Assembly: GCA_029204225.1 (NCBI GenBank)
Contig: CM055100.1
Span: forward strand, 9,803,058-9,867,057
Length of the DNA: 64,000 nt
Direction of reading: 5' to 3'
Source of the DNA: Diphasiastrum complanatum
Lineage: Eukaryota; Streptophyta; Lycopodiopsida; Lycopodiales; Lycopodiaceae
Shown: positions 1 to 10,868 of the stretch, piece after piece
How positions within the stretch are numbered: position 1 is the stretch's first letter
How the letters are laid out: every line of letters begins with the position of its first letter
Position numbers and translations under genes: made by a program
Notes under the pieces: generated by a model
What the model was told of the DNA's origin: nothing
The model's database searches: none
The model's input: the letters and a program-made list of their open reading frames with translations, nothing else

Positions 1-405
1 TTTGTACTTGATGCAGTTACACACTCACTTGTTGGCATTGATTCTCAGGGAGACTTCCAGTTGGTTACCAGGAAGCAGTTTATGCGTAGCCTGCCAAAGG
101 CTAAAGATGCAGCTCTTCTTTCCATTCGTAGTACATCAGTTGCTGCTTCACTTTCACCATCCGTGGGTCCTCTTCCTCAGGTTGATGTTGCTTCGGATTT
201 ACAGGTTGTTGCTGTGTGCCTTGCGCCTATATGCCTTGATTCACAGAGATCGTATTCAGTGGTCGTTCCTAGTTTCATTGACATTGAGGCCGTATACCTT
301 GGTGGTATTTCTACTATTGCTTTTGTGCATACTTCAGATTGCCCTCCTGGTTCGGTGGTTGGTGCAGTATCTTCTCCATTGGTCTCTATTTCTCCATCTC
401 TTTAG
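1..405 (+). pseudogene. gypsy protease C-terminal flank (element A)
   Basis: The frame starting at 61 reads through motifs such as VTRKQFMRSLPKA and SVVVPSFIDIEAVYLGG. They match element B (minus, about 26.5-26.8 kb), where they follow a true aspartic protease site (VDTGSTHSF) and an 'IIFGAAWF'-type strand. Only the part after the active site is present here because the window starts inside the element. The frame ends at a TAG at 403-405; element B has a sense codon there, so the stop is probably a decay mutation rather than the end of a protein. It is followed in the same frame by the large open stretch that starts near 412. Confidence 0.6.
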
Positions 406-411
406 TCTCTT

Positions 412-1217
412 ATGGCCGATGTTCCTGTTGATTTCTATGGGGTTCTTCATGGGTCCACGTTTGATGGTTCCCTCGCTATTGGTGATCAGGTTGTATCTTC
501 TTTCGCTTTACTCCATGGATCTCTGCTTGAGGTTTGTGATCTGCCTCATGATATTTCTACGGTTCCTGACATGATTCATGCGCCTTTGGCCCTTGTTGTT
601 ACACGTTTTTCATCCGAGGATATTTGCCAGATGGTCACTATTACTTATCTAGGGTATTTATATGCTGGGATGTTTCTAGATGAGTACACGGACATCCTTC
701 CGTCTCCTAGTGTTTCTACATATAGGTTTGCTGCAATCCATGCCGATGGTATACACTTTTGGGTTCATGCGACTGATTCCTTTTTACCTCTTGATATTTG
801 GCATTCCTGGTTATTACGTATCGCTTGGATTTCATTTGGACCTATTGCTTACACTACTGCTTCATTTTCAGCTATGGATATATGGCATTCCTGGTTATTA
901 CATATAGCTTGTTTTTCATTTGGACCTGTTGATTGGTGCTGGTTTTTCCATATTACTGATCGCCTATGGTGCGGATATCTCTATGATTATGCATGTGGCT
1001 CTCTATCTGTTCCTTGGATTGTTGCTCATTGTCAGGCTTGGCATATCCTGTTGGCTTGGGTTATTGCCTCCGTTCCAGCTACTGTTTGTCTAGGTGATCT
1101 TCAGGTTCCCTGTCATTTCAGGTTGCTCCATATCGCTTGGTCTCCAATGCTGAGTTGCCACTTTGTTCTGGTGTTCCGAGACCATCAGGGTAGCTTGAGA
1201 GAATTCCTTCTCCTCTC
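412..1217 (+). pseudogene. Trp-rich hydrophobic reading frame in place of RT/RNase H (element A)
   Basis: An open frame in phase with the upstream protease remnant. It begins like FYGVLHGSTFDGSLAIGDQ and then becomes rich in W, H, L, I and F. The short peptide DIWHSWLLRIAW appears twice in variant forms, at about 800-840 and 875-915. None of the motifs expected at this place in gypsy pol is visible: no YxDD of RT, no RNase H 'HEKE', no HHCC or DDE of integrase. The same sequence lies at the same place in elements B and C, on the opposite strand of the window. I do not recognise a family. It may be a coding module acquired by the element or a low-complexity expansion that happens to lack stops. 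Confidence 0.45.
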
Positions 1218-1745
1218 TTGGATAGTTTTTGGGATGTTGCCGCCATATACTTCAATGTTGCTCAGATGTGCTTTGATACTCATTCCCAGCTACACGTGGA
1301 TATTGCTCCGATGCTTGCTACTAATGTTGCGGATCCTGTTCCTCGTTCCAGTGCATTTCTTCTATTCCTCACTTGTGCGCCTGGTGTGTACTTTGGGATT
1401 ACACTTGCGGCCAGTTCCGATGGTTCATCCGATTCTCCATCCGTTTTTGGTGTATCCTATGATGGATTGTTCTACCTTCTCGGGCTTTTTGGATACCTTG
1501 GTGCTCGAGAGCTTATTACTCGGGCCAGTTCTCATTTACAACATGTTCAGCAGCGTTATCAGACCTCAGTTGATCGTCACCGCCGCCATGTTGAGTTTCA
1601 GCTTGGAGAGATGGTTTATCTACGCCTACGGTTTGCACGTCATCATTTTGTCCAGGGCCATGCTTCTACTGAGAAGCTTGCACCACGTTATTATGGGCCT
1701 TATCGCATTTTGGAGGTTCTTAGTCCAATTACATATCGCTTATAG
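1218..1745 (+). pseudogene. integrase C-terminal region of gypsy element A
   Basis: The first two thirds of this frame continue the non-pol sequence shared with elements B and C. From about 1,500 it switches to a recognisable integrase C-terminus: DRHRRHVEFQLGEMVYLRL, then KLAPRYYGPYRILEVL. This is the usual order of the GPY/F-type segment preceding a chromodomain in chromoviruses. The upstream catalytic core (HHCC and DDE) is absent. The frame ends at a TAG at 1,743-1,745 but the same frame continues into the chromodomain. Elements B and C lack this integrase segment, so A keeps a piece of ancestral pol that they lost. Confidence 0.75.
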
Positions 1746-2095
1746 CTTCCTACTTCCACACGCGCCTGTGATGTATTCCATGTCAGTTTATTACGTGCTG
1801 CTAATGAGGATGATGCTCCTTGTGATGCTGAATTTCCTACTGCTCCAGAGTTATTTCCATTTTTACCTGCTGCTATATTACAGGTTCGTCTATACCATAG
1901 TCGACGCCGCCGGCAGATTCAGTTTTTGGTCCAGTGGGATGGCCGTCCTATTGAGGAGGCCACATGGGAGCCTATTGATGTCTTTTATCATACACCATCA
2001 CTTGCGGATCAGGCTCGTTCTCTTGATGCACTTGTTGATTCCTCTACATCAGATGTTGCTCTAGTTGTTGATGCACCAGGGCTTGCTGCTACTTG
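1746..2095 (+). pseudogene. chromodomain C-terminus of gypsy element A
   Basis: In the same frame as the integrase end, after one TAG, the translation gives CDVFHVSLLRAA followed by QIQFLVQWDGRPIEEATWEP. That is the core of a retrotransposon chromodomain, an aromatic-cage-type module that directs integration in chromoviruses. A tail of about 40 residues ends with a TGA near 2,095. The chromodomain is also kept in element B (about 24.60-24.70 kb, minus) and C (about 20.93-21.03 kb, minus), so it is the best conserved coding part of the family. The 3' LTR starts about 50 bp downstream. Confidence 0.75.
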
Positions 2096-2143
2096 ATCCA
2101 GTTTCTTTTCGGCAGTTGAGTCTTTTTCTTTTGGGCCAGGGAG

Positions 2144-2586
2144 AGTTATGGACTCGGCTCATTACATTCGCCGCATCCATTTACATTTACTTTACTTTAT
2201 GCATAAGCGGGCCTTGGGCCCTTTTTTATTCCATAGTGACACTTAGACTATATGGTTGGCTTGTGGCCTTATTATTCATTATTAGGCCATTTGGACATAT
2301 TACTGGAGAGTAGGGGCCTTCTTGGAGGGTGCACTATTTTCCCTCCCAGTTGGGCCCTAGCCACCGAAAGCTTCCTTTTAGGGCTTCCTCTTGGCTATAA
2401 GTAGGGAAACTGTGTCATTTGTTATTCAGCTGATGATATTGATCTCTCTCTTTAGTCTCCTTAATCTCTCTCTTTCCTGCTTTCTAGGGTTAAGTCTTGC
2501 TTATGTGCTGCTTTCATAGCTTAAGTGTTGCTTATGTGATGCTTTCATAGCTTAGCTTTAGATCAGTTGTGGCTTTATTCGTAACT
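2144..2586 (+). repeat. 3' LTR of gypsy element A
   Basis: A 443-bp LTR beginning AGTTATGGACTC and ending ATTCGTAACT. Its counterpart at 29,440-29,882 (reverse strand) is also 443 bp, and shorter copies occur at 20,374-20,783, 23,539-23,913 and 24,045-24,457. It contains a TATA-like box (GGCTATAAGTAGGG, about 2,392-2,405) that probably starts transcription. The ends AGTTA/TAACT are inverted repeats of each other but are not the usual TG...CA. Confidence 0.85.
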
Positions 2587-2819
2587 GGAGGCTAGAATCT
2601 GGATTTTCATGTGAACAAAACACTAAATCGACAGTCAGAAGACATACAACAGCTAATAGCTGAAGAAGTATGAGAATATCAACAAAACTTTAGAGTGCAG
2701 ATCCTTGGATCAAGGCTAAATAGAAATATTGACTGACTGGGATATTCATGTCTCACTTCTTTAATTGACGAGAATGACGTTACAAGGAAGAGGTCAGTGG
2801 GACAAAATATCATATCAAC
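2587..2819. other. flank of element A and 3' side of the host gene; nothing else recognised
   Basis: Unique AT-rich sequence after the LTR. It may hold the last intron or the end of the minus-strand host gene, because an open minus-strand frame continues from the 2,820-2,929 exon to a stop near 2,679. I see no polyadenylation signal I could defend. Confidence 0.3.
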
Positions 2820-2929
2820 CTGCTCGGAATCGATTAATTTCTGCTCACTCTGCTCAGCATCCTTGCCCATTTGCATAACACAGTCTTCTAGAGGTGATTT
2901 GTCGTGTACAAAATTCTTGGAAGTCGAAT
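2820..2929 (-). CDS. coiled-coil host gene, 3'-proximal exon
   Basis: On the minus strand an AG acceptor (GCGACTATAG) precedes a 110-bp open segment that includes CVMQMGKDAEQSEQKLIDS, rich in E, K, Q and D. A GT follows (GAGCAG/GTTGAT), though that donor is weak and the frame also stays open to a stop near 2,679, so this could be the terminal exon. Two bases at its start complete the codon left by exon 3,027-3,121, which supports splicing between them. The peptide is hydrophilic with no recognised domain. Confidence 0.45.
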
Positions 2930-3026
2930 CTATAGTCGCATCAAGAAATAATCAAGAGAACTTAAAATCTCAAATTATTGCTGCCAATAAAAATTCTCAG
3001 AAGTTCATTGCCAAGGTTTTCCTTAC

Positions 3027-3121
3027 CAATCATACATGCACTGGTGACCTCCGGATGCCCTTGACTGTGTGCAGTTTGACTGCTCAACACCAACATTGTA
3101 GTTGAAAGTTCTCCAATGTCT
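3027..3121 (-). CDS. coiled-coil host gene exon
   Basis: Minus-strand exon bounded by TTTGCGTTTGCAG before it and a near-consensus donor GTAAGG after it. In the frame that joins the 2,820-2,929 exon it reads DIGELSTTMLVLSSQTAHSQ and onwards. A second frame is also open, so the reading is not certain. Its phase does not join directly to the 3,907-4,057 exon, so at least one small exon between them is probably missed; 3,689-3,752 is a candidate. Confidence 0.4.
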
Positions 3122-3688
3122 CTGCAAACGCAAACTTGTTTATAGAGAATGACAATAGAGCAGATGAACTTGACTACAACAAACGTGAGTTCTGTTACAT
3201 TATTCCACAACATGCTTTTCAAAGCAAGGCAATCTATTCTACTGGATACATATAAATAAACATATAAAAGGGTAGCTACCACATACTATGACTCAATCAT
3301 AGACAGACATATATGTGGTTTTTTAACTTGGATAATATCAATGTGGCCACCTATGATATAACTTGGTATGGATGTTGGCAGTTCCATAAAGTACTGATTT
3401 GACATACACAAATTAGCTTTGAATGATTGCATGAAACACCAGCTAAACTTAGAAGCTCCTGAAACTATCAAGAACTGTCTGTCCAAATTCAGCATATTTT
3501 GTCTAAACTAATTATTAATACCAGAGCAGCAATAACTTGTCACTGAGATAAGAATAGTTCTAGGATTCACCTCAATGCTTGAGATGAGAAAATGCAAAAT
3601 TAATATATTAAAAAACACATACTATAAGCTTTTTGAATCAGTTTAAATAAGAAAACATTCAAAACAATCAAACCAGCAGCATCATTAC

Positions 3689-3752
3689 CATAAATAGCTT
3701 GTTCATAATTGCTTCCATAACTTGAAGATATTGCAAAATCATATTGAGTCAG
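3689..3752 (-). CDS. possible small host gene exon
   Basis: Minus-strand open segment LTQYDFAISSSYGSNYEQA flanked by CATCAG and a GTAATG donor. The peptide looks like coding sequence, but its phase fits neither neighbour cleanly. Confidence 0.25.
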
Positions 3753-3906
3753 CTGATGTTTGATAGCATATATGTGGAGTCTCTATGAATCTAAACTGAA
3801 AGCATCCTTGACACCATTCTTCCAATGAAAGCACAACAGAATGTACTCCTAAAAAGTGCAATACTAAGTACATAGTCACTGGGCAATTGAAAAAGGATAA
3901 ACTTAC

Positions 3907-4057
3907 ATGGTGGGAAAGATTCGGTTGTAGAGTGATAGATTTGAAGCTGAAAGACTTGGACTGGCTTCATTTGTTTCATGACCATGTTGTACCTATTTAA
4001 TATCCTTTTAAGATCTGTTCTGTGTATGCCACTCATCCCTGTTTCTATTTTGTAAAG
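3907..4057 (-). CDS. coiled-coil host gene exon
   Basis: Minus-strand exon of 151 bp ending at a strong donor (ACCAT/GTAAGTTT). With the acceptor TTAGGTCAG it starts in phase 0, which fits the phase-0 end of exon 4,188-4,423. The peptide begins LYKIETGMSGIHRTDLKRIL and continues NRYNMVMKQMKPVQVFQLQ, a basic amphipathic stretch. It looks like a C-terminal tail of the long coiled-coil protein; no named domain is visible. Confidence 0.5.
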
Positions 4058-4187
4058 CTGACCTAAGATTTTTATGCAAGTGAACAGTACAAGACAAGAA
4101 TGACAATAACAAGCAGCACGAACATCTCTATCTAAAATCACGAATATTTTGAATAAAAGTCGTAAGGAGGAAGACATAACATCATAC

Positions 4188-4423
4188 CAATTTAGAGTCT
4201 GTGGTTCTGTTTTCGCGACATATAGCAGGGTTCTTGTCTACAGAAGATGCCTTTATAGGAATCTTGTCACTTGTACAAGTCTCCAAGGAACTAACAATTT
4301 CCTTACTGCAACAATGAGTACCAATTACAGCTTTCTCATTCATATCCTCCATGGTCGCAAAATCCTTCAATAAGCCCAAGCATGCTGGCAGGTCCTCAGT
4401 CGATGTTGCTGCTTCACAAAAAA
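4188..4423 (-). CDS. coiled-coil host gene exon, acidic linker
   Basis: The longest clear exon of the minus-strand gene (236 bp), between an acceptor GGTGAGCAG and a donor GTATGATG. Its first two bases complete the codon left open by exon 6,036-6,178 (phase 1 to 2), which is good evidence that the two are spliced. It encodes EAATSTEDLPACLGLLKDFA, then MEDMNEKAVIGTHCCSKEIV and a Ser/Thr/Lys-rich end. It has less heptad character than the upstream exons, so it may be a linker. No family recognised. Confidence 0.55.
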
Positions 4424-6035
4424 CTGCTCACCACTTAAAGAGTTAACTATTTCTTCTTGGCAGCATAGTTTTCCCTACAACTCATTTGTCATCGGAATGG
4501 AGAGTGCTTTACCACACCAGAAAAGGGACGAGAGACATAAACACTTGTGAATTTGTCTGCTTGATATAAGAGTTTGCAAGGAGTTTCAAACGTTTAAACA
4601 CGTTATAATATACATATCCTTAAAGAAAACATTTGTGCATGTTATGAAATAGTTCTTGCGTTTTTTGTGACCTGAAAATTTTAAAATAATTGCATCTACT
4701 ATAGCTTCTTATGTTCATGAAAGATATACAGGTTGACAAAGAGGTGATTGATTGTTATTCAACTCTTTGGCTTTTGGCTCTCTATCAACATTGTCCAAAA
4801 TGTACTGATATAATGTTTCAATCCTAGGTCCATAACTAGTTTTGCTCTTGTGAAATCCATAGACCATGAGTGCCACTTGAATATGGAAGCATAAAGGACT
4901 ACCGACTGTAATGATAATAGCAAAATGTATCTACCATCAAATCAGTATTCCCCTTCTATACTGTGGTCTGTCACTTCCAAACCTCTTCTGCCTTTCAAAA
5001 TCCAAGAGATATCGGATGACTCATATACATGCACATTATCAATAATCTTCTATTGACTTGCTTGGGTGAACTTTCCAAAGATCAACAGTGGGAACAAAAA
5101 AATTGGATGACTCATATAAATGCACATTATCAATAATCTTCCACTGACTTGCTTGGGTGAACTTTCCAAAGATTAACAATGGGAGCAACCAATTACTATA
5201 TCAAGGAAATAAAGTACTAAATTAGTTATGAATAAAAACCTTGAGATGATCACAGAAACACCAAACAGGGGAAAGGAACTGCCAAAATTTTGATTCTCCA
5301 ACAAGGATCAACCAAAGGACAAAGAAGACCACTTATAGCCTCCACACTTGTTCAGAAAATAGTAAACTTTAAACATCATATATCTATCTAGAGTACAGAA
5401 CTATAATATTGAAAAAAAGCCTCTCATTCAATAAGTGTAGCACATACTACATGCGACAATCGTGTGCCCTCTACGTACATTGTAACAAATATTCAATGTA
5501 TTTTTTGTGAACAAGTTGAAGAGCAATTTGAGAGGTATGTGTTTTTATCATGTCTGAGTATATACAGATATGCAGATTTGTTTTGGAAAACTAAGAAAGA
5601 AAGATGGTGCATCCTTAATTGAATCGCTATGTTCTTTCCTAGACAGTCATATTAGCTTCCAATGTGTTGTTACCCAATAACTCCTAGAAAATAAGGATAG
5701 AATTATCAGATTCTTTAGAAGTGTGGAAATTTTTCCGAACAAGATGGAACATAGTTATCCTTCAAATAGATGGTCTCCCTATTTTAGGGTGTCTTTTTGG
5801 TTGAGGCATGGTCCAAATGGCAGCACGTGTCTTGAATGTACAATGCATATCCAAAAGTGATTTTTTTTTTCTTCTAGACACAAATAAATGACCTCAAGAA
5901 GAACAAGAACTTAGATTAAGAGATCTCTTTGCGCGAAGTTTTCTGTTCAACTTGAATGAAAGCTCCAGTTTTCTGAGTTTTCTGTGGATTCTGCTATAGA
6001 AGAAAAAAGTGTAAGGACAAAGACCTAACCCATAC
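4424..6035. other. intronic sequence, no gene recognised
   Basis: AT-rich sequence with stops in all frames. It holds the 91-bp tandem duplication listed separately. Interpreted as an intron of the minus-strand gene because exons with matching phases lie on both sides. Confidence 0.5.
5014..5184. repeat. tandem duplication, 91-bp period
   Basis: Two near-identical copies, each starting GGATGACTCATATA (5,014 and 5,105) and running through CACTTGCTTGGGTGAACTTT-like sequence (ACTTGCTTGGGTGAACTT is identical in both). Differences are a few substitutions, so the duplication is fairly recent. Non-coding. Confidence 0.8.
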
Positions 6036-6178
6036 ATCTATCCATTGATGTCCATTTCTCTGCGACTGGAGCTTTGCTTTGTGAATAATCAAAATGGCTA
6101 ATAAGCTGAGTAAGCTCTTCTATTTTGTGCTCCAATGTTGCTTGCTCATTCATCCAGTTCTTCTCCTTTGCTTGATAC
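6036..6178 (-). CDS. coiled-coil host gene exon
   Basis: Minus-strand exon of 143 bp with acceptor CTCCTTGACAG and donor GTATGG. Reads YQAKEKNWMNEQATLEHKIE and ELTQLISHFDYSQSKAPVAE, typical alternating hydrophobic/charged coiled coil. Its first base joins AG from the 38-bp exon upstream to give an Arg codon, and its last base joins TT from exon 4,188-4,423. Both junctions are in phase, so this is one of the best supported exons. The 'DDQKKELCRYQAKEKNW' run formed with the upstream exon recalls tails of large plant kinesins, but that is only a resemblance. Confidence 0.6.
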
Positions 6179-6524
6179 CTGTCAAGGAGATGACTATATC
6201 CATTCAATTCAAGTTGCTTTCATTCTTTATCCTCTCAGAAGAACAAGATTAAGCGCTACAAAGGTAAGTTCACAACAGCATAAAACACTTTAAGAAAAGA
6301 AGAGCTACACCAAGCGACTAATTGATTATGAAGGATAGTCCAGTGAATAAAGGTCACAAAAATTATATATACATATCATAACAGGATAAAATGAAGCATA
6401 CTGATTTATCTTAACTCAAAAAAAGACAAAATGAAATCATATCAATTTCACTTTTCTTCAATGTAGAATTAAAGTGTCAGACAAGAACAAACCAGCAAGA
6501 GTTCGCCTGTAGGGGATATAATAC

Positions 6525-6562
6525 CTACAGAGTTCTTTTTTCTGATCATCCACCAGTTTGTG
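6525..6562 (-). CDS. 38-bp micro-exon of the coiled-coil host gene
   Basis: Minus-strand micro-exon after AGATAAG and before CTGTAG/GTATTA. Encodes HKLVDDQKKELC plus two bases of an Arg codon completed by the next exon. It starts in phase 0, as required by the phase-0 end of exon 6,685-6,834. Confidence 0.5.
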
Positions 6563-6684
6563 CTTATCTTGCAGGCATGCCAAGTGCATGGTATTTGCCT
6601 ATTATCAGTTGACTTGTTAGGCCGTGCATAAGACTCTCTGAATTTTTCATTGCCTACACTTGTTTGATCACTTAATTTTCTAAC

Positions 6685-6834
6685 CTGTTGGAGTTTGTCC
6701 TGAAAATCCAGAATGAGTTTCTGCTGAAGAACTGATTCTTCTTTCAGTTGCTCTATTGTTGTCTCCTGCCATGTAACTGTACCTTGTAGTTTTCTGCTTA
6801 CTCTGGCCACATTGTCAATCTCTGTAAGCAGCTC
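6685..6834 (-). CDS. coiled-coil host gene exon
   Basis: Exactly 150 bp (50 codons, phase 0 to 0) between acceptor AACTATGGCAG and donor CAACAG/GTTAGA on the minus strand. Encodes ELLTEIDNVARVSRKLQGTV, then ETTIEQLKEESVLQQKLILD and FQDKLQQ. Heptads are clear, with Leu/Ile/Val at regular spacing and no helix-breaking residues in the second half. This is a rod segment of the same large protein. Confidence 0.6.
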
Positions 6835-9800
6835 CTGCCATAGTTCACTTCATACCCAAGTCAGAAAATAGTGGCACAATGTTAAAGCTCAGCATTTGCA
6901 ATTGTTCAGAAAGACACAGGTCCTCAGACGACAGAAGAGCTGCAAATGGCCAGACAAATAGATAATCCTTGATAAAACAGTTGCAATGTGAAATAAGGAT
7001 TGAAATGGAGGCCTTTTGCTTTACAGTTGCTCAAATGTTAGAGGAAGCTTTAGCTTAGAGAAATATGTTGCCCATCACCAGTTTTATGTATTTAACTAGT
7101 GCCATGTTTGCTACATTAATGTTCAACATATATTTCCAGTTACTACAGCTGAATTTACGGCATTTATCCTAGTTGCTGGAATGCAAATTTTTTCTTGCAT
7201 CAAGCTAAATAGTACCTACTGGAACCTTATGCTACCTCCCATAATTTTCATGTTTTATGTTAGATTGACACGGACAGGAGCAGGATTCAGAGTGCCAGGA
7301 ATCTGGTAAGATCAACTGTTATTCAGCATTCAGCTTATGAACTTGGTACTGAATGATGTAAATATTATCATGACTTTTCAGCATTTGTTGTTGCAACAGG
7401 AAACTGGGTCCAGTCTATTTGTGTTCCTTTTGAAAAAAAGCACAAAGTCCAAGATTGTCCGAAGTAACACGATTATTTCTACTGCTCATGTATGGGAATA
7501 TTATCCCAAAAGGAAATATTAGTGTATAGATTTATATGATATGGTTAGTGAGAATCTGCTCATGCATGTTTCTCCCATCTACTCAAGTGATGATGGTCAA
7601 TTGAGGCTGACTATATTAGAGATAGGGCCCGAAAACTCCTAACCACAATAAACTCCTAAACATCAGCGATGTACTCCAGAGCTGCCATAGCGATTTTCCG
7701 CACCATCTAGAACTTCAACCTCTAACCTCATCTACCCCCTTGGGCTGGACGGTGAATAGAGAGGTACCCTCAAGACAAGAAAGAAAACCCTAAGCCTTGA
7801 AAAAAAACCATTGCCACACACAAACTAGTAGATCAAAAAAATCAAAAAAACACATGATAAATCAATGCAACTGAACCAGCCCCTACAGTACTGCTACACA
7901 CCTTCGTACAAACCCACACATCACTCAAAAAATGGTCCTAATTTGTTCAATGTAGCTTAAGATAGGAGCACACAAATTTTGGTGTAAAGAAAGTAACAAC
8001 AAACAAACTTGCACATCAAACGATGCACACATCCTTGGCACCCAAAAAAACTGCAAACGGTACAACATTGAACAAAAAATCTTGCAAAGTTTGCAAAATC
8101 AGATCACCATAGCTTGTTCAAGATCAATCTATCCCCCCAAAAAGTCTACTCCCTTATGCTGGAAATCTGCTAGTTGAAATTTCAACACATACGGAATGCA
8201 GTACATTCTATATGAGACGAATCATACCTTTTCGTACAAAAAGAAAATCTATGGTTTTGTAGTTACAAATGGATTCAAATTGGGTATATTGGGATACAGC
8301 TTTGCATCCAAATTTTTTAAGAAAGATTACTCCAACAAAGTATAAGAAATCGTCAATCCCTATGTTTGAAGGCTTAACTTAACAAGTTTCAAATTCTGGC
8401 CAGTAAATCAAAAAGATTAGAAAAGGTTGCAAACCCTTCTAATCAAAATTCATCGTGACTATGCTGTGGGTGAATCTATCCATTTACATACAGGATGAAG
8501 TCTCATCTAAAAATTTTCCGAATATGAAAGATCTTTGTTTCCAATCCATTAGGTACTTTGTGTCACTCCTTTGGAATCAGGTGCATTTTAGGCATACTAA
8601 TGACCACCTAAATCAATAGGTGGAGAGATTTGTTGAATAGGGTTTTCTTATATAAAACTCACAGTGGCTTGAATCAATAAGAGTCAAGTACCTTGTAGCT
8701 CTCACAATTTTTCTATGTAATTTCGGGTGCCATTTCCTAGCTTCCATTTGTCCTTAGTAGCATTTACTCATACTGTATGACATTATAGCATTCCATTGGT
8801 ATGATTTAGTTGGTTCTTTAGTCACATTTACTTTTTGTAAGAGTTGAACGGCTAACGATAAGCACAAATGTGGATTTTGATGAGGGCCATGATGTTTATT
8901 TAAAGCTCCAATGTGCTTCACCAAATTTTTTGGGATCACTTTCATGCACAATTACGTGCATTACCCTCAAGCTACACATCATGATAAAGCATGAGTTGAG
9001 ACAGACTTATACTAATCAAGCGAGTAACTTGAGTACAGTGAAGATCCATCATCCATACAGCAGGCACCAACCATGAGGAAGGCTGCTTACAACAGCTGCC
9101 TAAGATCCTACTTGGCAACCAACTCACTTTCCGTCACGGTACATTCGTGAGACGGTAATTTCTGTCAACCAAGCCACTCCACATCCACACACAAGAATCC
9201 TTGATATAGAACTCACTTACTATGACAGCACATTCATAGGCCAATAAATATTCACCGTAAATCTCAACCTGAATCCAAGGGTAACCATATGAAGACAATG
9301 ATGAAAATAACAAATCCCTAGTCTACCCAAAGGTATTGTGCAACATCATGCAGCTATTTTCTCTGTAAGATCAGGTGGAGTCACATGGGTTTCATTTCAT
9401 TTCTTTTGTGTTGGCCATCTCCCTTTCTGAAATTAGCTCAGTAGCCATAAACGTAGTACAGCTAACAATTTCTAGTATAGACATAACCTTGTCAATATTC
9501 AATTGCTCCATTCTTTGCCTTCAGCAAGGGTATGGGAAACAGGGAAATGACATATTATCACTGTAATAAGTCTCATGATAAAAAGATGAATTAAATTTTC
9601 TTGAAAAGACCGATACATAGGTAGAAGAGTGAGAATATGAAGAGGAAGAGCAGAGGGAGTTCACAACGTCACCCCCAAGATGAACATTTCAAAGTAAAAC
9701 AGAGCATTTTGCTTTAAAGTAAGGGAAAATTTCAATCCAATGAATGGTAAAAGTGTTCTTATTGGAAGAGAACATATTTCCCCATACTATGTTCTAGAAA

Positions 9801-10126
9801 CATTTCCCCAAGTCAAGAAACATCCCCGAGAAACATGAAGTTCATGAAACGAGTTCTCGATGGCAATGTTTTAAATGCAGATGAAACATAAAAAGCCATG
9901 GATAATCCTTTTACCTCTTTTTGCGATGATAACTTTGAGATCAGAGCATCCTTTATTTCCAGAGTCTTTGTTATGTTAAAATGTTAAGGTATATGTCCTC
10001 ATTTTACAAGAGAAAACTGTTCAAATAGCTAATTTTCATGCTAAAAACGTTACTGCTTGCTCAGATTGTAAGCTCATGCATCTAGTAAAGAGCATAATGG
10101 ATGGATATTTCTGTCTTTTCCACGAC
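6835..10126. other. large intron-like stretch, no gene recognised
   Basis: About 3.3 kb of AT-rich sequence without a credible open frame or transposon domain. Short open frames in this interval have no protein-like composition. Flanked by phase-compatible exons of the minus-strand gene, so probably an intron. Confidence 0.45.
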
Positions 10127-10245
10127 GCTTTCAAGCTGAAACTTCAATGACTCCACTGTTCCTTCCAAGGACAATATTTCTTTCTCCTTTGCAAGTACCA
10201 GATTTTGAATTTCCTGATTGTCTTCTTTCAAATGGTTTATCCGAT
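10127..10245 (-). CDS. coiled-coil host gene exon
   Basis: Minus-strand exon after acceptor CATTCTTTAG. Reads RINHLKEDNQEIQNLVLAKE and KEILSLEGTVESLKFQLES, a textbook coiled coil. The donor is uncertain: GTCGTG or GTGGAA at about 10,118-10,126 keep phase 0, and the frame runs on to a stop at 10,082. Two starting bases pair with the phase-1 end proposed for the 10,803-10,868 exon. Confidence 0.55.
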
Positions 10246-10802
10246 CTAAAGAATGAAAACACTTATAGACTTTCACTTGCACTAACAACTAAATGACATA
10301 AAAACTCCAAGCTGATCTACTGATTACCAGCAGAATTAATTGGGCTAGACAGCCGAAGCATTGGGAGTGATGAAACAAATCTTCAAACCAGAATAACATT
10401 ATTGACTTGTTACATATTCTAGTCAGAGCAAAGTCTATGCATACCTATAAGTCTCTTTTCAAAAGAAAAAAGAGCTTGGACTTGCTTTTCAAGTTGTATG
10501 ACTGCAAAACAGTTTTCAATGGGGTTACTATGGTTATCAGTGTATCTAGGACTTTGTATGTAGATTTGACAATGCATAGAGGTACAGAGCAGTTTAGCAG
10601 ATAGAAAGTATTGACAACTTGTTACACTTTTTTCTTTACGTTATAAGTTAAGGATGAAAATTTTTCTGGACAAATAAAACTAAAAAAAGCAATAATTTTT
10701 GAAAGCTTCTCGAGGCATATAATTTTGCAGCTTATGATTGGCTCTCGTGAAATAGATATAGGTTTCATCAGCCTAGCACTTTTTCTGGTTTGGCATTGGA
10801 AC

Positions 10803-10868
10803 ACTTATTAACCAAAGCATTTATCAATAAGTTTTGGACATCATATTCCAGGTCAGAAATTTGGCCAT
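10803..10868 (-). CDS. coiled-coil host gene exon (borders approximate)
   Basis: Minus-strand segment encoding GQISDLEYDVQNLLINALVN. It starts with two bases after TATCAAAG, which fits the phase-1 end of exon 15,614-15,788. The acceptor lacks a good pyrimidine tract and the donor (AAGT/GTTCCA) is weak, so the borders could be a few bases off. The peptide has the same rod-like composition as its neighbours. Confidence 0.4.

Larger units (their letters stand above)
1..2586 (+). mobile_element. Ty3/gypsy-type LTR element A, 3' part (truncated by window edge)
   Basis: Plus-strand remnant of an LTR retrotransposon. In order it shows the end of a protease region, a long Trp-rich open stretch with no recognisable pol motif, an integrase C-terminal segment, a chromodomain and a complete 3' LTR. 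The same order, without the integrase piece, recurs on the minus strand at 24.0-29.9 kb and 20.4-23.9 kb, so all three belong to one family. The 5' half lies outside the window. Several stops and a frame change near position 1,210 make this copy non-functional. Family-level assignment is confident from the chromodomain and integrase end; the nature of the central stretch is not. Confidence 0.85.
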